Assembly: GCA_015501585.1 (NCBI GenBank)
Contig: JADNRY010000552.1
Location: 1-39,169 of the forward strand
From: Rhodocollybia butyracea
Lineage: Eukaryota > Basidiomycota > Agaricomycetes > Agaricales > Omphalotaceae
DNA: 39,169 nt
Reading direction: 5' to 3'
Positions 1 to 10,793 of this stretch are shown piece by piece. The first letter of the stretch is position 1. Every line of letters starts with the position of its first letter. The position numbers were made by a program, and so were the translations under genes. Under the pieces are notes generated by a model. The model was not told where the DNA came from. It did not search any database and saw only the letters and a list, made by a program, of their open reading frames with translations.

Positions 1-2
1 TT

Positions 3-458
3 TTTAACACTTACCAGGACTTATTCGGTTCAAAATCCGATGACGATTCCGACGACTCGGATCTTCCCTTCGATACCAACACTAACACCCATACCAACGC
101 CAACGCCAGCACCAGCACTAACACCAATATCAACACCAATACCAGCACCAAGAAACGAGCCCCATGCGACCGCTGCATCCGCGGCCAAAACCCCGGCGGC
201 TGCATCCCCCAAATAAGCCCCCACACGACAATCTGCGCGCCATGCAAATCAAAGAAGGTGCAGTGTTCCTGGAACCCCATAACGAACCGGAACCGCCCAC
301 CCTCGGGCGTGACGCCAAAGAAACAGAAAGTCGACGACACCAGGACGTCGATGAAACCGGCCAGGCCCTCGAACCTGCTCGATCATCTCTCTGCCATCGA
401 GGAGCAGAATGCCGAGATCCTGCGCCAGAATCGGGATATTCTGCGGCTGCTGGGTTAG
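3..458 (+). CDS. Zn2Cys6-like DNA-binding protein, 3' part only
   Basis: The reading frame is open from the window edge to a TAG at 456-458, so only the C-terminal ~150 residues are present. In order they show an acidic Asp/Ser stretch, a low-complexity Asn/Thr tract (about positions 80-150), then a cysteine cluster CDRC..C..CAPC..C with spacing C-x2-C-x8-C-x10-C-x2-C-x6-C, and a last ~30 residues that look like a short coiled coil (IEEQNAEILRQNRDILRLLG). The spacing is close to the fungal Zn2Cys6 cluster and to the similar cysteine-rich domain common in Agaricomycete proteins. A role as a nuclear DNA-binding protein is inferred from that. An AG at 16-17 could be an intron acceptor, but the frame is also open before it. 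The Asn/Thr tract is made of near-repeats of AACACCAA-type units and may be prone to slippage. Confidence 0.6.
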   Translation, partial: FNTYQDLFGSKSDDDSDDSDLPFDTNTNTHTNANASTSTNTNINTNTSTKKRAPCDRCIRGQNPGGCIPQISPHTTICAPCKSKKVQCSWNPITNRNRPPSGVTPKKQKVDDTRTSMKPARPSNLLDHLSAIEEQNAEILRQNRDILRLLG

Positions 459-1010
459 GTGGCTCTGCGAACGTATGGGTGGGTATGCATCACTAAATCA
501 GGGGAAACGTCATTTGAGATTTCACGAATCGCAAGATCAAGAGATAATTACCTGTGCTTGCACAGCATAATAACCGTTTACAACCTAAGAAAAATTATTG
601 GTTAAAATTACATTTGTAAATGAGCTCTTGGGAATGATTTTACCAGATTTCATCCACATCAAATCATTACACGAGATTTTTCATGAATAAAAATCTACGG
701 TTGATAATTCTCTTTACTCGCATCTCAATATGACCCACAAGAATAATTATGGTCAACCTGCAATCAGTTCTGAACCCGCAATGATCATTTTCTCAAAGTT
801 TTAACTGTAGGTAATTATCTAGGATGATCAGACAACTATCGAATATCCTAATCCCAATACTGATCTGTTTAACTTGCATGCACTTACGAGCTCCCTACTA
901 AGCAGTACTCTTAAGTACTAGCACAACAAATAGGACAGTATTAAGATCATGGTATGTACTTCAAAGTTCAAAGCAACTGTACATTGCGTGCATTGAGATT
1001 CGACGCAACA
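459..1010. other. Intergenic, no gene seen
   Basis: AT-rich sequence downstream of the zinc-cluster gene. No coding-like frame, tRNA or strong repeat was recognised. Confidence 0.5.
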
Positions 1011-1660
1011 TGATGTCTGACAGTCTCGCGACTGGACTCCAAGTCGTTCGACAGCAAGCTCGAAGGTTTTGGACCACTGACATTGACAAGGTATTTGCAC
1101 TGGGCGCCAAGCAAACCAGGGTATGTAGACGCGTAAGCCTTACCCGGGATAGCGAAGGGTTTCAAAGGCCGTGCGGCGTGCATGGCACAGTCACAGGGTC
1201 GCGAGGATTATAAATTGGTTCAACTTGTTGAAACGGGACGATTCCATCCTTTCTTCCTTCCCTTGTCTGGGCCCCATCTTCGTATCTGATGTATACTCTC
1301 AACTTTCAAGCCTCAAGTATCTCTCAATCTCCCTCAAGTTCTCTTTGCCACCTCCCTTCAAGCTCACGGGCCTTTACTCCCTTAACTTCAAAGCCTTCAA
1401 ACGTGTGTCTCCAGTTCTTCAAGGCCTCAAGTGCAATGCCCAACCTTCGTCAAGTGCTCTTTGTGAAGTACTCACAATCACGTTTCGACGTCTAGGGCCT
1501 GCTTTGTTGTATTCAAGACATTCGAGGGGGAGGTGGTATGATTTGGAAAGCAGGCAGTGAGGTGCAACGTTGCGGGTGTGCAGGCTCAACGTAATCTATG
1601 TATCATCTGTACTGCTTGTTAGTTAGCAAATATACATATTTCATTAAATTTTCATGTCAT
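1011..1660 (+). repeat. Possible LTR-retroelement remnant
   Basis: A purine tract GAGGGGGAGG at 1524-1533 is followed at 1534 by TGG. This closely resembles the polypurine tract/LTR junction of the complete copia element elsewhere in this window (GAGGGGGAG then TGTTGG). Upstream, a TATAAAT box near 1210 and a pyrimidine-rich stretch with repeated CTCAAG/TTCAAG words give no convincing protein. No matching second LTR or target-site duplication was found, so this is only a suggestion of a decayed element. Confidence 0.22.
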
Positions 1661-2710
1661 TGTTCAAGTGTATAGAACGACAAACAGAGCTGGAATGCTC
1701 ACAACCTGCCTTAACTCATCAGATTCATTTTGGCGAATTTCAAGTAGGCATAATTATTTTTATACATTAAAACACGAAAGGATTATTTTACCCGATTGCA
1801 GCCCGATTATCAAAAAGGGGCTATCCATATTATGGTATATATTGCTATAGAATCGTCTGAAATCGTTGCACCAGGATTGTTGCGGTTTCACCAGATTATA
1901 ATCGATTCGCCGGAACGGTAACCGGTTATGATAGCTACCGAAATTTAGTGATGTGTAAGAGGATTTGGACAGTTCCAGTTAACTATTATTTTTTTTTCTG
2001 TATTTTTTCTGTATTTCTTTTTGTTGTTGTGTGTTGTTGTACACTACTTACTCTGGAAGTAGCTATCTTTCGTGGTCAGACTAGTTAATGTAATGCACCT
2101 ACTAATGATATACTTGAGGAAATTTTTTAGAACGCCGTTGAGTCGGCCGAGGTTCGATAGAATACAAGGCCGTTCGAGCATCGCGAGATATTTCACGAAT
2201 GAATACTTCAAAATACTTCAAAACCGGAAACACCATGTTTATGACGGGTGGCAACTCCCATCGCCTGGCGCATCGCTTCTGCGCAGATCTGCCGCTTGCT
2301 CGCTCCCGTTACTCAGGCCCCAGTATTGCTGAATAGAGTGCAATATATTCCCCAAAGGTGTACACTGGCGTACACCACTGCACTGCATTCAGAACTTGGT
2401 GACTTACTCAACAATTCACTTCGGAAATTCCCGACTTTGGTTTGAACCTGGATGTCAAATCTCCTGCCACTGGAACAGCCCACCACCCCTCGTATGAAAA
2501 CGTTTGACATGAAATAATAATACAGTATTTTATACTCCCATAATGTAGCGTCTATAGCCTGAGGTATTGAAAAGCATGCAACGATGGATAGCACATCCAG
2601 ATCACTCTGGACACATACTTTCGTCAGTTGATAAAACAAACCAGACAAAATGCAGCAGTAAACGATATCAAACTAACATCCAAAGTAAGCCAAAAAAGCG
2701 AAGTAGGAGT
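1661..2710. other. Intergenic, AT-rich, no gene seen
   Basis: Contains a T-rich run near 1985-2040 ending in TTGTTGTTG-type repeats. Short open frames here have no protein-like composition. Confidence 0.45.
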
Positions 2711-4877
2711 TCAAGGGACACACCTCCAGAGGAGAAATGCATAAGGAAGGCTGTGTAAAACGGCCATTTGCATACACCCAGTGTCATTCTTCACCAAGTT
2801 AAGCTTTAAACCAAGTATCAAGACCTTTCAAATCCATGTACTAGTGGAGGACATAGCTTACAGTCCGTTTAACATCCTTGGACTTTGACATACGAAGAAG
2901 TAATAGTCCAGTCGTTATGCTTCCCAGTGATGCAAAAGTAGTTATATAGACAGCGATCCTATTTGGGGAATCTGCTGGATTTGAGTCTACAGATTGCACA
3001 GAAAGGAAGGCTGTATTGGCATTGAGCACCACAGTTGACTTAATCATGATTATCAACTAAACTTTTCTGTTGTAAGAATACAATAGGCCACTCACATACA
3101 GAGTCACTTCTGTCCATTCTGCAACCATTTTCTCATTAAATTGCTGCCACCGAGGATAGTTAAGTAGATTGTCTGTAAACATATCCCTGATGTGTTTTAG
3201 GTGCTGATGTGGTGCGTAAAAGCAAAGTGCGGATACAAAACGGAACCACCTTGAGGCAAATCTGGGTGATCCAGAGTTTGGTACGTTGTAGGCTGACTTT
3301 CGAAAGTCCAAGCGTGCAACAGTTTCTCCATGGAAGTGGAAAAACCGCTCTGCAGCTATGATTACAAGGCATGTTTGTCAAGTTGTGACTGACCAATAGC
3401 CAACTAAAAACTTACCAAAAGCCTTCAATATCCGGTATACAGTCCGAGATAAGCCAGGATTCTTCTCTCCTGACACTGTTGAGGGAATGATTGCCAACAT
3501 ACGTTCTACTTCCGAAGTGGAATATGGACAGATCGCGGTGTTAGACATTGAAGTATCTATAGTACTCATGAAACGCGCCAGATTGAGAAAGAAAAATTCA
3601 CGCACCGCCAATTGCATGGATAAGAATATCCCGCGCTTGGTCAACTGTCTCCTGGGACAGAGGGTGAGAGCAAGGGAACAAAGCACGGTGCTCCCTACCT
3701 TGTCTCAGCTAGATTTGGATAAAACGGTTAAAGCACATACCAATACTGAGCTTGCATGGCGTGTACTGAATTTAGGGGGCCAGTAGTCAGTAGTCAAGAA
3801 AAATAATGAAAAATAGATTCTAACAGATATGTTGCTCAGAAGTTACACCTTTCACGTCTCCCCAGAGACGCCTCGAAGCTGGAAATTTGTCAACCCAGAA
3901 GATCATTTGATTCGGATGATGGGCAAAGTAGTATCCGCAAACTAATTCCGAGCCTGAATAAGTAACATCCATAACGAGGTCGATGGTTTTGGTGTCGAAA
4001 ACAACGTGGAGCTTCTGCTCATTCCGTGAAACATATCCCACAACTTGTCTCAAAAATTCCTCTGTCTTGGACAGGATCTCACTATCATACAAGTTAGCAT
4101 CGGTGTAAACCAGGAAAAGCTGTAAGGTCAAGCATGAGAAAATGTTAGGACACCCATGAAGTAGCTTACCGCATGCCGGTAACAAAAATATTGAGCGCCT
4201 TCCGGGTGCGTGTATCTCACCCATTCCTTCGGATTCTTTCTAGGAATCAGAGGATATTCAGATCTGACGAGTCACTAACTAGAAAAAACAACCCACCGAG
4301 TCAAATTAATAGTCCCTGGCAACATCACAAAATCGATGACTTTGTTCGGGCTAATAAACCAAGCTCAGTGTATCTTCCATGATAAAGTCAGTATAACTCA
4401 AGCTCACACAACGTCATTCCTTTCATACCTTTCGAATTCGGAAGGGGCGATCGCGTAAAAGGCTGTCCCCACACATGACGAGTCGGTCGATGTGTATACT
4501 ACAGCTTCAGTGGTATCTTTGCCTTCTGACTCGGCTTTCTCCAGCTTATCCAAAGCACGATCCTCGGGAGTTGTACGATTCGGCACGACGCTGCCGAAAG
4601 CCTTTGCAGCAGAAAGAATCCCAGCGTCAGGTACAGGTGCTTCTATTTCACTGCGGAAAAAGTTGTCCGTCTGCGCCGAGGGTGCTGGTGAGTATTCAAT
4701 CTTTTGAATAGTTTGGCTTGAAATATAGCGTCGAAGCACAGCCAAAATCGATGAAAGCCACTTTCTGCTGTTGAGTTTCAAAGGATATCGAGATATTCGA
4801 AGAATCAGGTCGCGGATAGTACACCAAATACTGAATGTGAACCGTAAACCCAAGTTCGGGGACAAGGGAAAAGTCAT
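2711..4877 (-). CDS. Multi-exon membrane protein of the Agaricomycete THPEG family
   Basis: Ten exons join in phase into 565 residues: 4877-4408, 4350-4297, 4263-4170, 4119-3825, 3766-3742, 3694-3606, 3556-3416, 3355-3096, 3038-2862 and 2803-2711. Landmarks in order are ERYERNDVVPNK, WVRYTHPEGAQYF, YTDANLYDSEI, HAMQAQYW, ETVDQARDILIHAIGDT, then a C-terminal membrane block (LNANTAFLSVQSVD, ASLGSITTGLLLL, HSLPYAFLLW). From memory these match a large family of Agaricomycete hypothetical proteins in which a THPEG-type segment precedes C-terminal membrane helices; the function is unknown. Every junction has GT/AG ends and introns are about 30-60 nt. The start is the weakest point: the frame is open up to 5129, and the ATG at 4877 was chosen because the segment after it (WLSSILAVLRRYI) looks plausible, but a different first exon is possible. 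It lies 670 bp downstream of the caspase gene on the same strand. Confidence 0.66.
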
Positions 4878-5169
4878 AAGCAAAAATCGTGAGGAAGTGT
4901 CGTAGGGGGCAGAGTGAGCGAGCGGCCGCTTGGGAACAGAGGCCTTGCAATTTAACATGCATCGGTCCACTCTCCCGCCAGAGACTATGGCGGAGTTAAT
5001 GAATGATGAGTGCAGTATACACGCCCACCATCTGACGTTTATATTCGATAAACTTCGAACGTAACTTTCTTGCGCTAAAAGCAATCGTGTTGAACTCCAC
5101 ACGCTCAAAGCCTGCGATGAATTCTCCATTCAGCGCAATCGCCAAAAAGTCATGAGAACCGGCAACATC
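4696..5169 (-). other. Coding-like tract in other frames, unresolved
   Basis: Reading down the minus strand after an AG at 5171-5170 gives a protein-like segment (GEFIAGFERVEFNTIAFSAR) ending at 4996. A second frame further on (ELGFTVHIQYLVYYPRPDSS) ends at a TGA at 4696-4698. These overlap the proposed first exon of the membrane-protein gene in a different frame and look at least as protein-like as it. They may be upstream exons of that gene, or the 3' end of another, possibly decayed, gene. No family was recognised. Confidence 0.3.
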
Positions 5170-5543
5170 CTAATTTTGAATGAACTTCAAATCAAGTAGA
5201 TTTCAACTGTATATGCACAGCATCTCGTGTTACATTCTAACCTCATGGAGAGGTGTCAAGACGCATAAATCAAATCAATCGATCGGCAGGGGGTGAGTTG
5301 TATGCTGTCGTATCCGCGACATGCATCACGGACGCTATGCACGTAGCGCGCAACCGGCTGTGGACCACCTGGCCGGTTTTCTGTTCTGGTATGTAAGTGT
5401 TCGAAAAGTAAACCCCCCCCCGAAAAATAGATAGGCACACCAAGTACTCATGAAACAAAGTGCGGTGCGAAATGAAGTTTCAAGAAAACTGTGTGTTTTC
5501 AACTATGAAAGAGATAAGGCATTACTATTATGCTCCACTATAG
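5170..5543. other. Intergenic spacer with C9 run
   Basis: Between the two minus-strand genes. Contains a homopolymer of nine C at 5413-5421. No gene seen. Confidence 0.45.
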
Positions 5544-7655
5544 CTACTTGGTATCGCTTGTACTAATGACTGTGAAACAGAGGCAATCCCATTCTTCCCC
5601 TACGGACTGATCTTCAAGTTGGCTCGAGTGTCCTCTTTTTGCGCTTGTCTCAAATCCATCTTGATTCAAAGAGTGGAGGTCAGTGTAACTGTGGCTGATA
5701 TAGACCTTCATAAATCCAATATCTGGATCCCGACTTTGGTCAAACTCTAGCATCTCAGCCATCTCAGAGCTCTGGCCAAGTTGCAATGTCCCTCCTGCTA
5801 AAACATAAGCCTTGTCATTGGTTGGCTGGTACCAAACCATCACAGAGTAGTCGTAAGGGTCAAAGAAGACCACGGAAAAGAAGAGCTGGTTTTGCGTGTT
5901 ATTTCTTATGACAACCCCGTACTTCTTTTGGGAATCAACCCTGATTTCGCTATTGCCAGTACTCTCGTTCAACGTGCAAGGGCAGAACAAAGCCTCTTCG
6001 ACTTTCATCATATTATCACTGGATGCTGCTTCTTGGAATTCTCCAATGTTGACCTCCACCGCTGGCACCACTCCAGGCATATCGTGACAATAGGGTCGAG
6101 ATGAGCCAACTGGCTCATGATGAAGATGGAAATTGAATAGAGCAACCTTATCAATGCTCTGTCGAAATGCTGCAATCTGCGATTTGGATATAAGTAGCTC
6201 TTCAGCGGGTGAATTGCGAAGGAATCTGTCTAGTCGTCTGATTATTAAACCATCATTCCTAGTCTCAATGATGATATCTGGTTCTGAATCAACAATTGTA
6301 AGGCTCCAGCGCGACTCCGACCTGAGTATCGCAAGAGCTTCGGGTGATATACGTGTTTTCAACGGGTGTCCAGAACCAGGCGAAACAATTGATGCATATA
6401 GAGTAAGTGAATTGTCAATGGATGATGGAAGTTTTATGGTGCAAGATATGGCAGAGATGAGGCCAGATGGTCTAATATCTCGTGCAAGCTCGTTATCGCT
6501 GAACCGAACTCCATCGAAGAGGGAAAATTCTGTGTCATGCGCAACAGCATGAATGTGGCCTGCATGCACTTTCAGTGCTTGGCCAGGTATCTTGGTGGTC
6601 TCGAACCGCCGTTCCTCGAATGGTTTGAATATTGGGCGTTGAAGCAGCCAACCAGAAGCCTCTGGGTCCTGTGGGTTCAATGGCGGGTCGGCGTCTTTGT
6701 GAGTGAGGTATACTTGGTGTAGACGTTTTTGTACTTCTCGGATAAGTTCTGAATAAGTCGGCCAATGTTCGCTATCTATTTTCTCGCCCAATGCCTGCAA
6801 TAGGAAAGTGGTAAAGAATGAGCCGTTCTCCCCAGCGTCTTCAGTGTCATCTTCTCCAGAACCTTCAGCGAAAGCAATTGGCGGCATGGTCCAAGCCTGT
6901 TGATGTTTAGAACATGCGGCAAGCAGGACATGAGATCTGGTAGCTTCATCTCCTAGAAGCCGTCGCAGTGACTTTGCAATCCCGCCACGCTTTTTCTCAT
7001 TACGAACGGTAGCATCATCCCTTCCCCAGAGTGCAGCGTCTGTTTCCGGCAAAAGCTTAGGAAGGAAATTTTCCGGAATCATCTTCAATCCTGTGGTATC
7101 CCTACGCTTGCCCGAAATTCGATTTAGATGAGCCGAGAAGCAACAGTCCAGAATCACGGTGATATTATCTCCGTGTTTCTGAGCCGTTTTCAACAGCAGT
7201 GAGTTTATAGTTCTATCTGGAATCGTTTGAACAGTGGGACGTCCGTTTTCATCACTATCCACGACACAATCACTAGGGATTAGAACTTCCACTTTCGCCT
7301 CGAGCCTGTTATCCTCGCCAACAGACTCTAGCACAGGCCAGCCTTTCGGGGCAGCGAGGCGACCACCATGCCCGGAATAATAGAATAACAGAGCAGACCC
7401 CGAAGGTATCTTCTTGTTATTAATGAAATGAGTTTCGAAGGAGTCGATGATCTTATCCCGGGTCGCTTCACCATCCCTGAGGATCAGCACATTCTCTTCA
7501 GGGACCTGCAACTCCTCCAAGAGGAAGTATTCAACGCCATCGACGTCGGCGCCAGGTCCTTGTAATCTGTCGTACCCGGTAATACTCTCGTATTCTTCAA
7601 TTCCTATAACAAGGGCCCAGAGGTTGTCAAAGGTGCGAAGTCTGTTATCCGACAT
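5544..7655 (-). CDS. Caspase-domain (peptidase C14, metacaspase-like) protein
   Basis: A single uninterrupted 703-residue frame. The N-terminal third is a caspase fold: the first strand is LWALVIGIEEYE (about residues 12-23), the catalytic His is H96 in FYYSGHGG, and the catalytic Cys is in VILDCCFSAH (C172 by alignment to DxCxSG/A; C171 precedes it). Acidic residues around LIPSDC fit the P1-specificity pocket. Residues ~340-700 are a beta-rich, low-helix region ending in a domain with YGVVIRNNTQNQLFF and FFDPYDYSVMVWYQP, an arrangement I recall from many Agaricomycete caspase-domain proteins. There is no signal peptide or membrane segment. The predicted activity is Cys-dependent cleavage, probably after basic residues if metacaspase-like; physiological substrates are unknown. 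The start ATG at 7655 directly precedes a typical caspase N-terminus. No frameshift was seen. Confidence 0.9.
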   Translation of the reverse strand: MSDNRLRTFDNLWALVIGIEEYESITGYDRLQGPGADVDGVEYFLLEELQVPEENVLILRDGEATRDKIIDSFETHFINNKKIPSGSALLFYYSGHGGRLAAPKGWPVLESVGEDNRLEAKVEVLIPSDCVVDSDENGRPTVQTIPDRTINSLLLKTAQKHGDNITVILDCCFSAHLNRISGKRRDTTGLKMIPENFLPKLLPETDAALWGRDDATVRNEKKRGGIAKSLRRLLGDEATRSHVLLAACSKHQQAWTMPPIAFAEGSGEDDTEDAGENGSFFTTFLLQALGEKIDSEHWPTYSELIREVQKRLHQVYLTHKDADPPLNPQDPEASGWLLQRPIFKPFEERRFETTKIPGQALKVHAGHIHAVAHDTEFSLFDGVRFSDNELARDIRPSGLISAISCTIKLPSSIDNSLTLYASIVSPGSGHPLKTRISPEALAILRSESRWSLTIVDSEPDIIIETRNDGLIIRRLDRFLRNSPAEELLISKSQIAAFRQSIDKVALFNFHLHHEPVGSSRPYCHDMPGVVPAVEVNIGEFQEAASSDNMMKVEEALFCPCTLNESTGNSEIRVDSQKKYGVVIRNNTQNQLFFSVVFFDPYDYSVMVWYQPTNDKAYVLAGGTLQLGQSSEMAEMLEFDQSRDPDIGFMKVYISHSYTDLHSLNQDGFETSAKRGHSSQLEDQSVGEEWDCLCFTVISTSDTK

Positions 7656-8065
7656 GAGGCTAAATTTCGATCACTGTTCAAACTGTCGACTTCAGTAAAC
7701 GCGTGGTGCCTAGAGGACTTGAAATATTACCTAGTTCAACTGCGGTAGAGACTAGTAATCAGATCCAACAGCTGAGCCTTTTTATCCCCTCTTATCTATT
7801 TCAGAGCCACGATGATAGGGCAAGTACCGAAATTCCCCGTGATGCGCACGCGGACAGTGCCGAAGTGCTGAAGTGTATACCAAGTGCGGCCTGCTGCAGA
7901 TCAAGTTAAGATTCAGCGTCTACTGGAAAATTTACATACTTTTACCAATACGAGCGATGATTTGGTCATGAGGCGCCAAAATATTGCTTTCCAGTTCACC
8001 ACCACGGTCTAATTCCACCATATCATTCAACTGCACGGAAATTAACGACTGAGAGTGGCGACATC
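7656..8065. promoter_or_regulatory. Shared divergent intergenic region
   Basis: 410 bp separate the start of the caspase gene (minus) from the start of a small four-exon gene (plus), so both promoters should lie here. No clear TATA box or operator was identified. Confidence 0.35.
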
Positions 8066-8446
8066 ATGTCTGAGCCCAAGTGAGTATTGTATTCCCACTC
8101 CAGATCTTGAATTTCGGAGTTATACTGAGCACACGTTGGTAGCACGAAAGATCAGCCTAAAAAAGCTGCAAGGAAGAGTGAGAAATATATACGCAAACTT
8201 GATCCCATGTTGAGCTAATACTGGCGCTTTATTAGTTCCAGCGTACAAGCGGATAAACCCCGATGTGAAGCTGAAGTAGGTTTCCAAGCTAGTTTTTGGT
8301 GGCTGGTTCCAATTTAAAGTGTAAAAAGGTCCGGTGAAGGAGGCGGTAAGGGACGGGACCAGGTCAGAACATTGACTACTGGTGGTACAGGCAATGAAGG
8401 GCCGAAGAAGCCTGGAGCATCCAGTGGGACTAGTGGGAATAAGTGA
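8066..8446 (+). CDS. Small basic 68-aa protein, four exons
   Basis: No single open frame covers this gene. Exons 8066-8079, 8143-8177, 8236-8275 and 8329-8446 join with matching phases (14+35+40+118 = 207 nt) to an ATG-to-TGA frame. Introns are 63, 58 and 53 nt with donors GTGAGT, GTGAGA and GTAGGT. The second has a good CTAAT branch site. The product begins MSEPNTKDQPKKAARK, continues with IPAYKRINPDVKLK, and ends in a Gly/Ser/Lys-rich tail (KPGASSGTSGNK). It has no signal peptide, membrane segment or cysteine and is probably intrinsically disordered and basic. No family was recognised. The protein-like composition of all four pieces and the phase agreement are the evidence. Alternative splicing into the longer second exon would hit a stop at TAA near 8216. 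Confidence 0.5.
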
Positions 8447-9711
8447 TTGAGCGAGCCGTTTGTAACTTCATGTCTTCCAAGGGAGCAACGTGCAACCACT
8501 AAGTCTTCTAAGACTTCCGCCTGCCCATGTAGACCATCGAACCAACTTGATCTTGAGTACAGGTCGGACATGATTGTCCAACACGAGGATGTAGAGAAAC
8601 TGAAACACTGTGCTCAAACCACTCGCCAGAGTAAGACGACACTGCCTGTGCAGGTTGGGCATGCAACAATTTACAGCAGCCCTCGCACATCGTGTTCACA
8701 GGTCGAGTCATCTGGCCAGTCTAAGGTTCAATATACTGAAAGACTTATTTCTGATTGAACCTTGATAGAATCTGATATATCAGAGAACCGGTTCCAGTAG
8801 AATTTCGGTATATGAAGGGAATGAACGCCTAGGAAGGAAGGAAGTAAATTTCTTGGCACGGTCCAAGATCTGTAGGAAGCGCGATGGGGAGAGGAAAGAA
8901 GAGATGCAAACAGAGCTCGGATTTCCAATATCTGGACTATCCAAATAGAAAACTGGCTGAAAGAGCGCGAAAAACAAGACCGACTGTGCTAGACTGGATA
9001 TCAAAGAGCGTGAGTCCAGAGACGTATGCGGGGACTCGACATATCGAACCTAGGTCCCAATAAAAATAGAGGTGACTTCTAAATAAAGCACCATATAAGC
9101 CAGGTATTTGCTCACCTGAACCCGAGGACATATTGAATCGAGCCATTTCTATGGTAGAATCAGTTTAGTGTTTGTTTTTGGAACAAGTAACGCCAATGTA
9201 AACGATTGCATTCCGCGGGTGCTGAAGCTCGAAGCGTTAAAACGCCTTCTGCGTTTCACCGCTCTAGCATCTGTACCTCCAATGCGGTTCTTTGTGTTAT
9301 TTGGTAACTGTAATGCAGAACTTTAGTCTCGTTTTCGAGGATGGGTCGGTAGCAATCCTATATCCTATATTTCCTATACTTTAAATTCGGTCGGGGCGCT
9401 TAAATTTGATTGGTAATAGTGACTAAGCAGATCTAGCTGCGCAGCGGCTGCCGGTAGAACCGGATCCGTGTAAATCGCCACTGTAAATTTACTGCAAATA
9501 CCGTATAAACCTGTATGTTCATATTTTACTGTAGATGTTTGTAGATCTAATACTCTGAGAAAGGTAAGTAAGTGTAAACAATCATATGTTAGGCAGGAAG
9601 AAAAGAGCTTCCCGATTGACTGAATTTGATTCGTACAACTTAGGCGTGTTTTCTGGATAACACAACGATAAGTCATCCAGCAACATCACAAGATAAACGA
9701 AGGCAGGAAAC
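8447..9711. other. No supported gene
   Basis: Short frames on both strands (for example minus 8937-9146) lack recognisable motifs. A minus-strand start MARFNMSSGS at 9146 with a GTGAGC donor is quickly followed by stops after the likely acceptor, so any gene here is broken. Confidence 0.35.
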
Positions 9712-10300
9712 ATACTTCCCAGAATCCGCTTCCTGACAATCTAATAGAAGCTTTCAAATATGTACCACACCTGGCAAGCTTTGCATACCTCTTTCCACAA
9801 TTTGCACAGTGATCTGTAGCAACAATTAAATATGGTTCTGAACCATACTTAGTATGAGCTCCATCTCGCTCAATAGTATCTCATGTACAAATACAGAAGC
9901 TGTTCCTTCTGTGGACTACCTGCAGCCTGTGTACATCCCGCCGCCCAGATCCCCAACCAGATCTCGAGTCCTTGATCATCAATAAAGGCAAGGCTCTTCT
10001 TGAAGTTGTTTTCATTAGTAGATTGAAATGCTTCAAAAATTCAACCCTTGAAACTTGAAAGCCTGCTTTGGAGCTCCCCTGTAGTAGCTATCATCACCAA
10101 AACAATTGAATTTTTGTGGGTCTCTGCAAGGTTGATAACCTACAATTGCAGTCCATTTGGCTGCCATCACTCAGTTGTGGCCCGTGGGTATCACACAACA
10201 AGTCTGATAGTCCCAGTAGCATCAATCATCTGCATGTATTTGAGCAGGATTTTATCTTTTCACTCCAGAATCAAGCATGGTTAGGGTGAGTACATCATAT
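9712..10300 (-). pseudogene. Broken coding remnant, family unknown
   Basis: Three protein-like segments lie in different minus-strand frames separated by single-frame breaks: CDTHGPQLSDGSQMDCNC near 10190-10130, then NFKKSLAFIDDQGLEIWLGI near 10008-9950, then HTKYGSEPYLIVATDHCANC and CGKRYAKLARCGTYLKAS near 9870-9755, ending at a GTATGT donor near 9714. The last part has a C-x2-C...C pattern that could bind zinc. Stops and shifts between segments are not explained by good introns, so the gene is probably decayed, possibly transposon-derived. I do not recognise the family. Confidence 0.35.
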
Positions 10301-10793
10301 ATCCAGCAATTTGTACTCTTCTGGATTGGTAAAGCTATGTATGCTCATCTTTTACTTATTTCCAACAAATCTCTCTGCCACAGCAGAGTCCGGGGCTGGG
10401 TGCATTTATAGATTATGGCACACAGGTGCAGTGCAATGTGTGTTGCGTTTACCTCTGACAGAACCCAGTTCAATGGTACCACCATCACCTCCTTCCTTCC
10501 TCCCCGTGACGTAGTCACGGGTCATAAGCTTGTTTGGTAGCAATTCCGGTGCCTTTAGTAGGATTATAAAGCAAGATCGGCATCCGGGCCGCCGCGCAAG
10601 TAAGTTTTCCGCTGAGTTCAATTTTGTCACCAACCTCCTCCGCAGATCCACATCAAACAAAGCCCCTCAACACGTAGATCTGTCCATTTCTTCTCCTCTC
10701 TATGGGCAAGGTCGATATTACAGCCAGGTAATAGAAAGTCAGTTATCAAATAAAGGACACTTTGACTGACCTTCAGCTCTGTAGACACCTACG
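10301..10793. other. No supported gene
   Basis: Short frames only, no motif seen. It is bounded on the right by a solo LTR. Confidence 0.35.

Noticed and set aside
6133..6552. Plus-strand 139-codon frame
   Set aside because: Antisense shadow of the intact caspase-domain gene.
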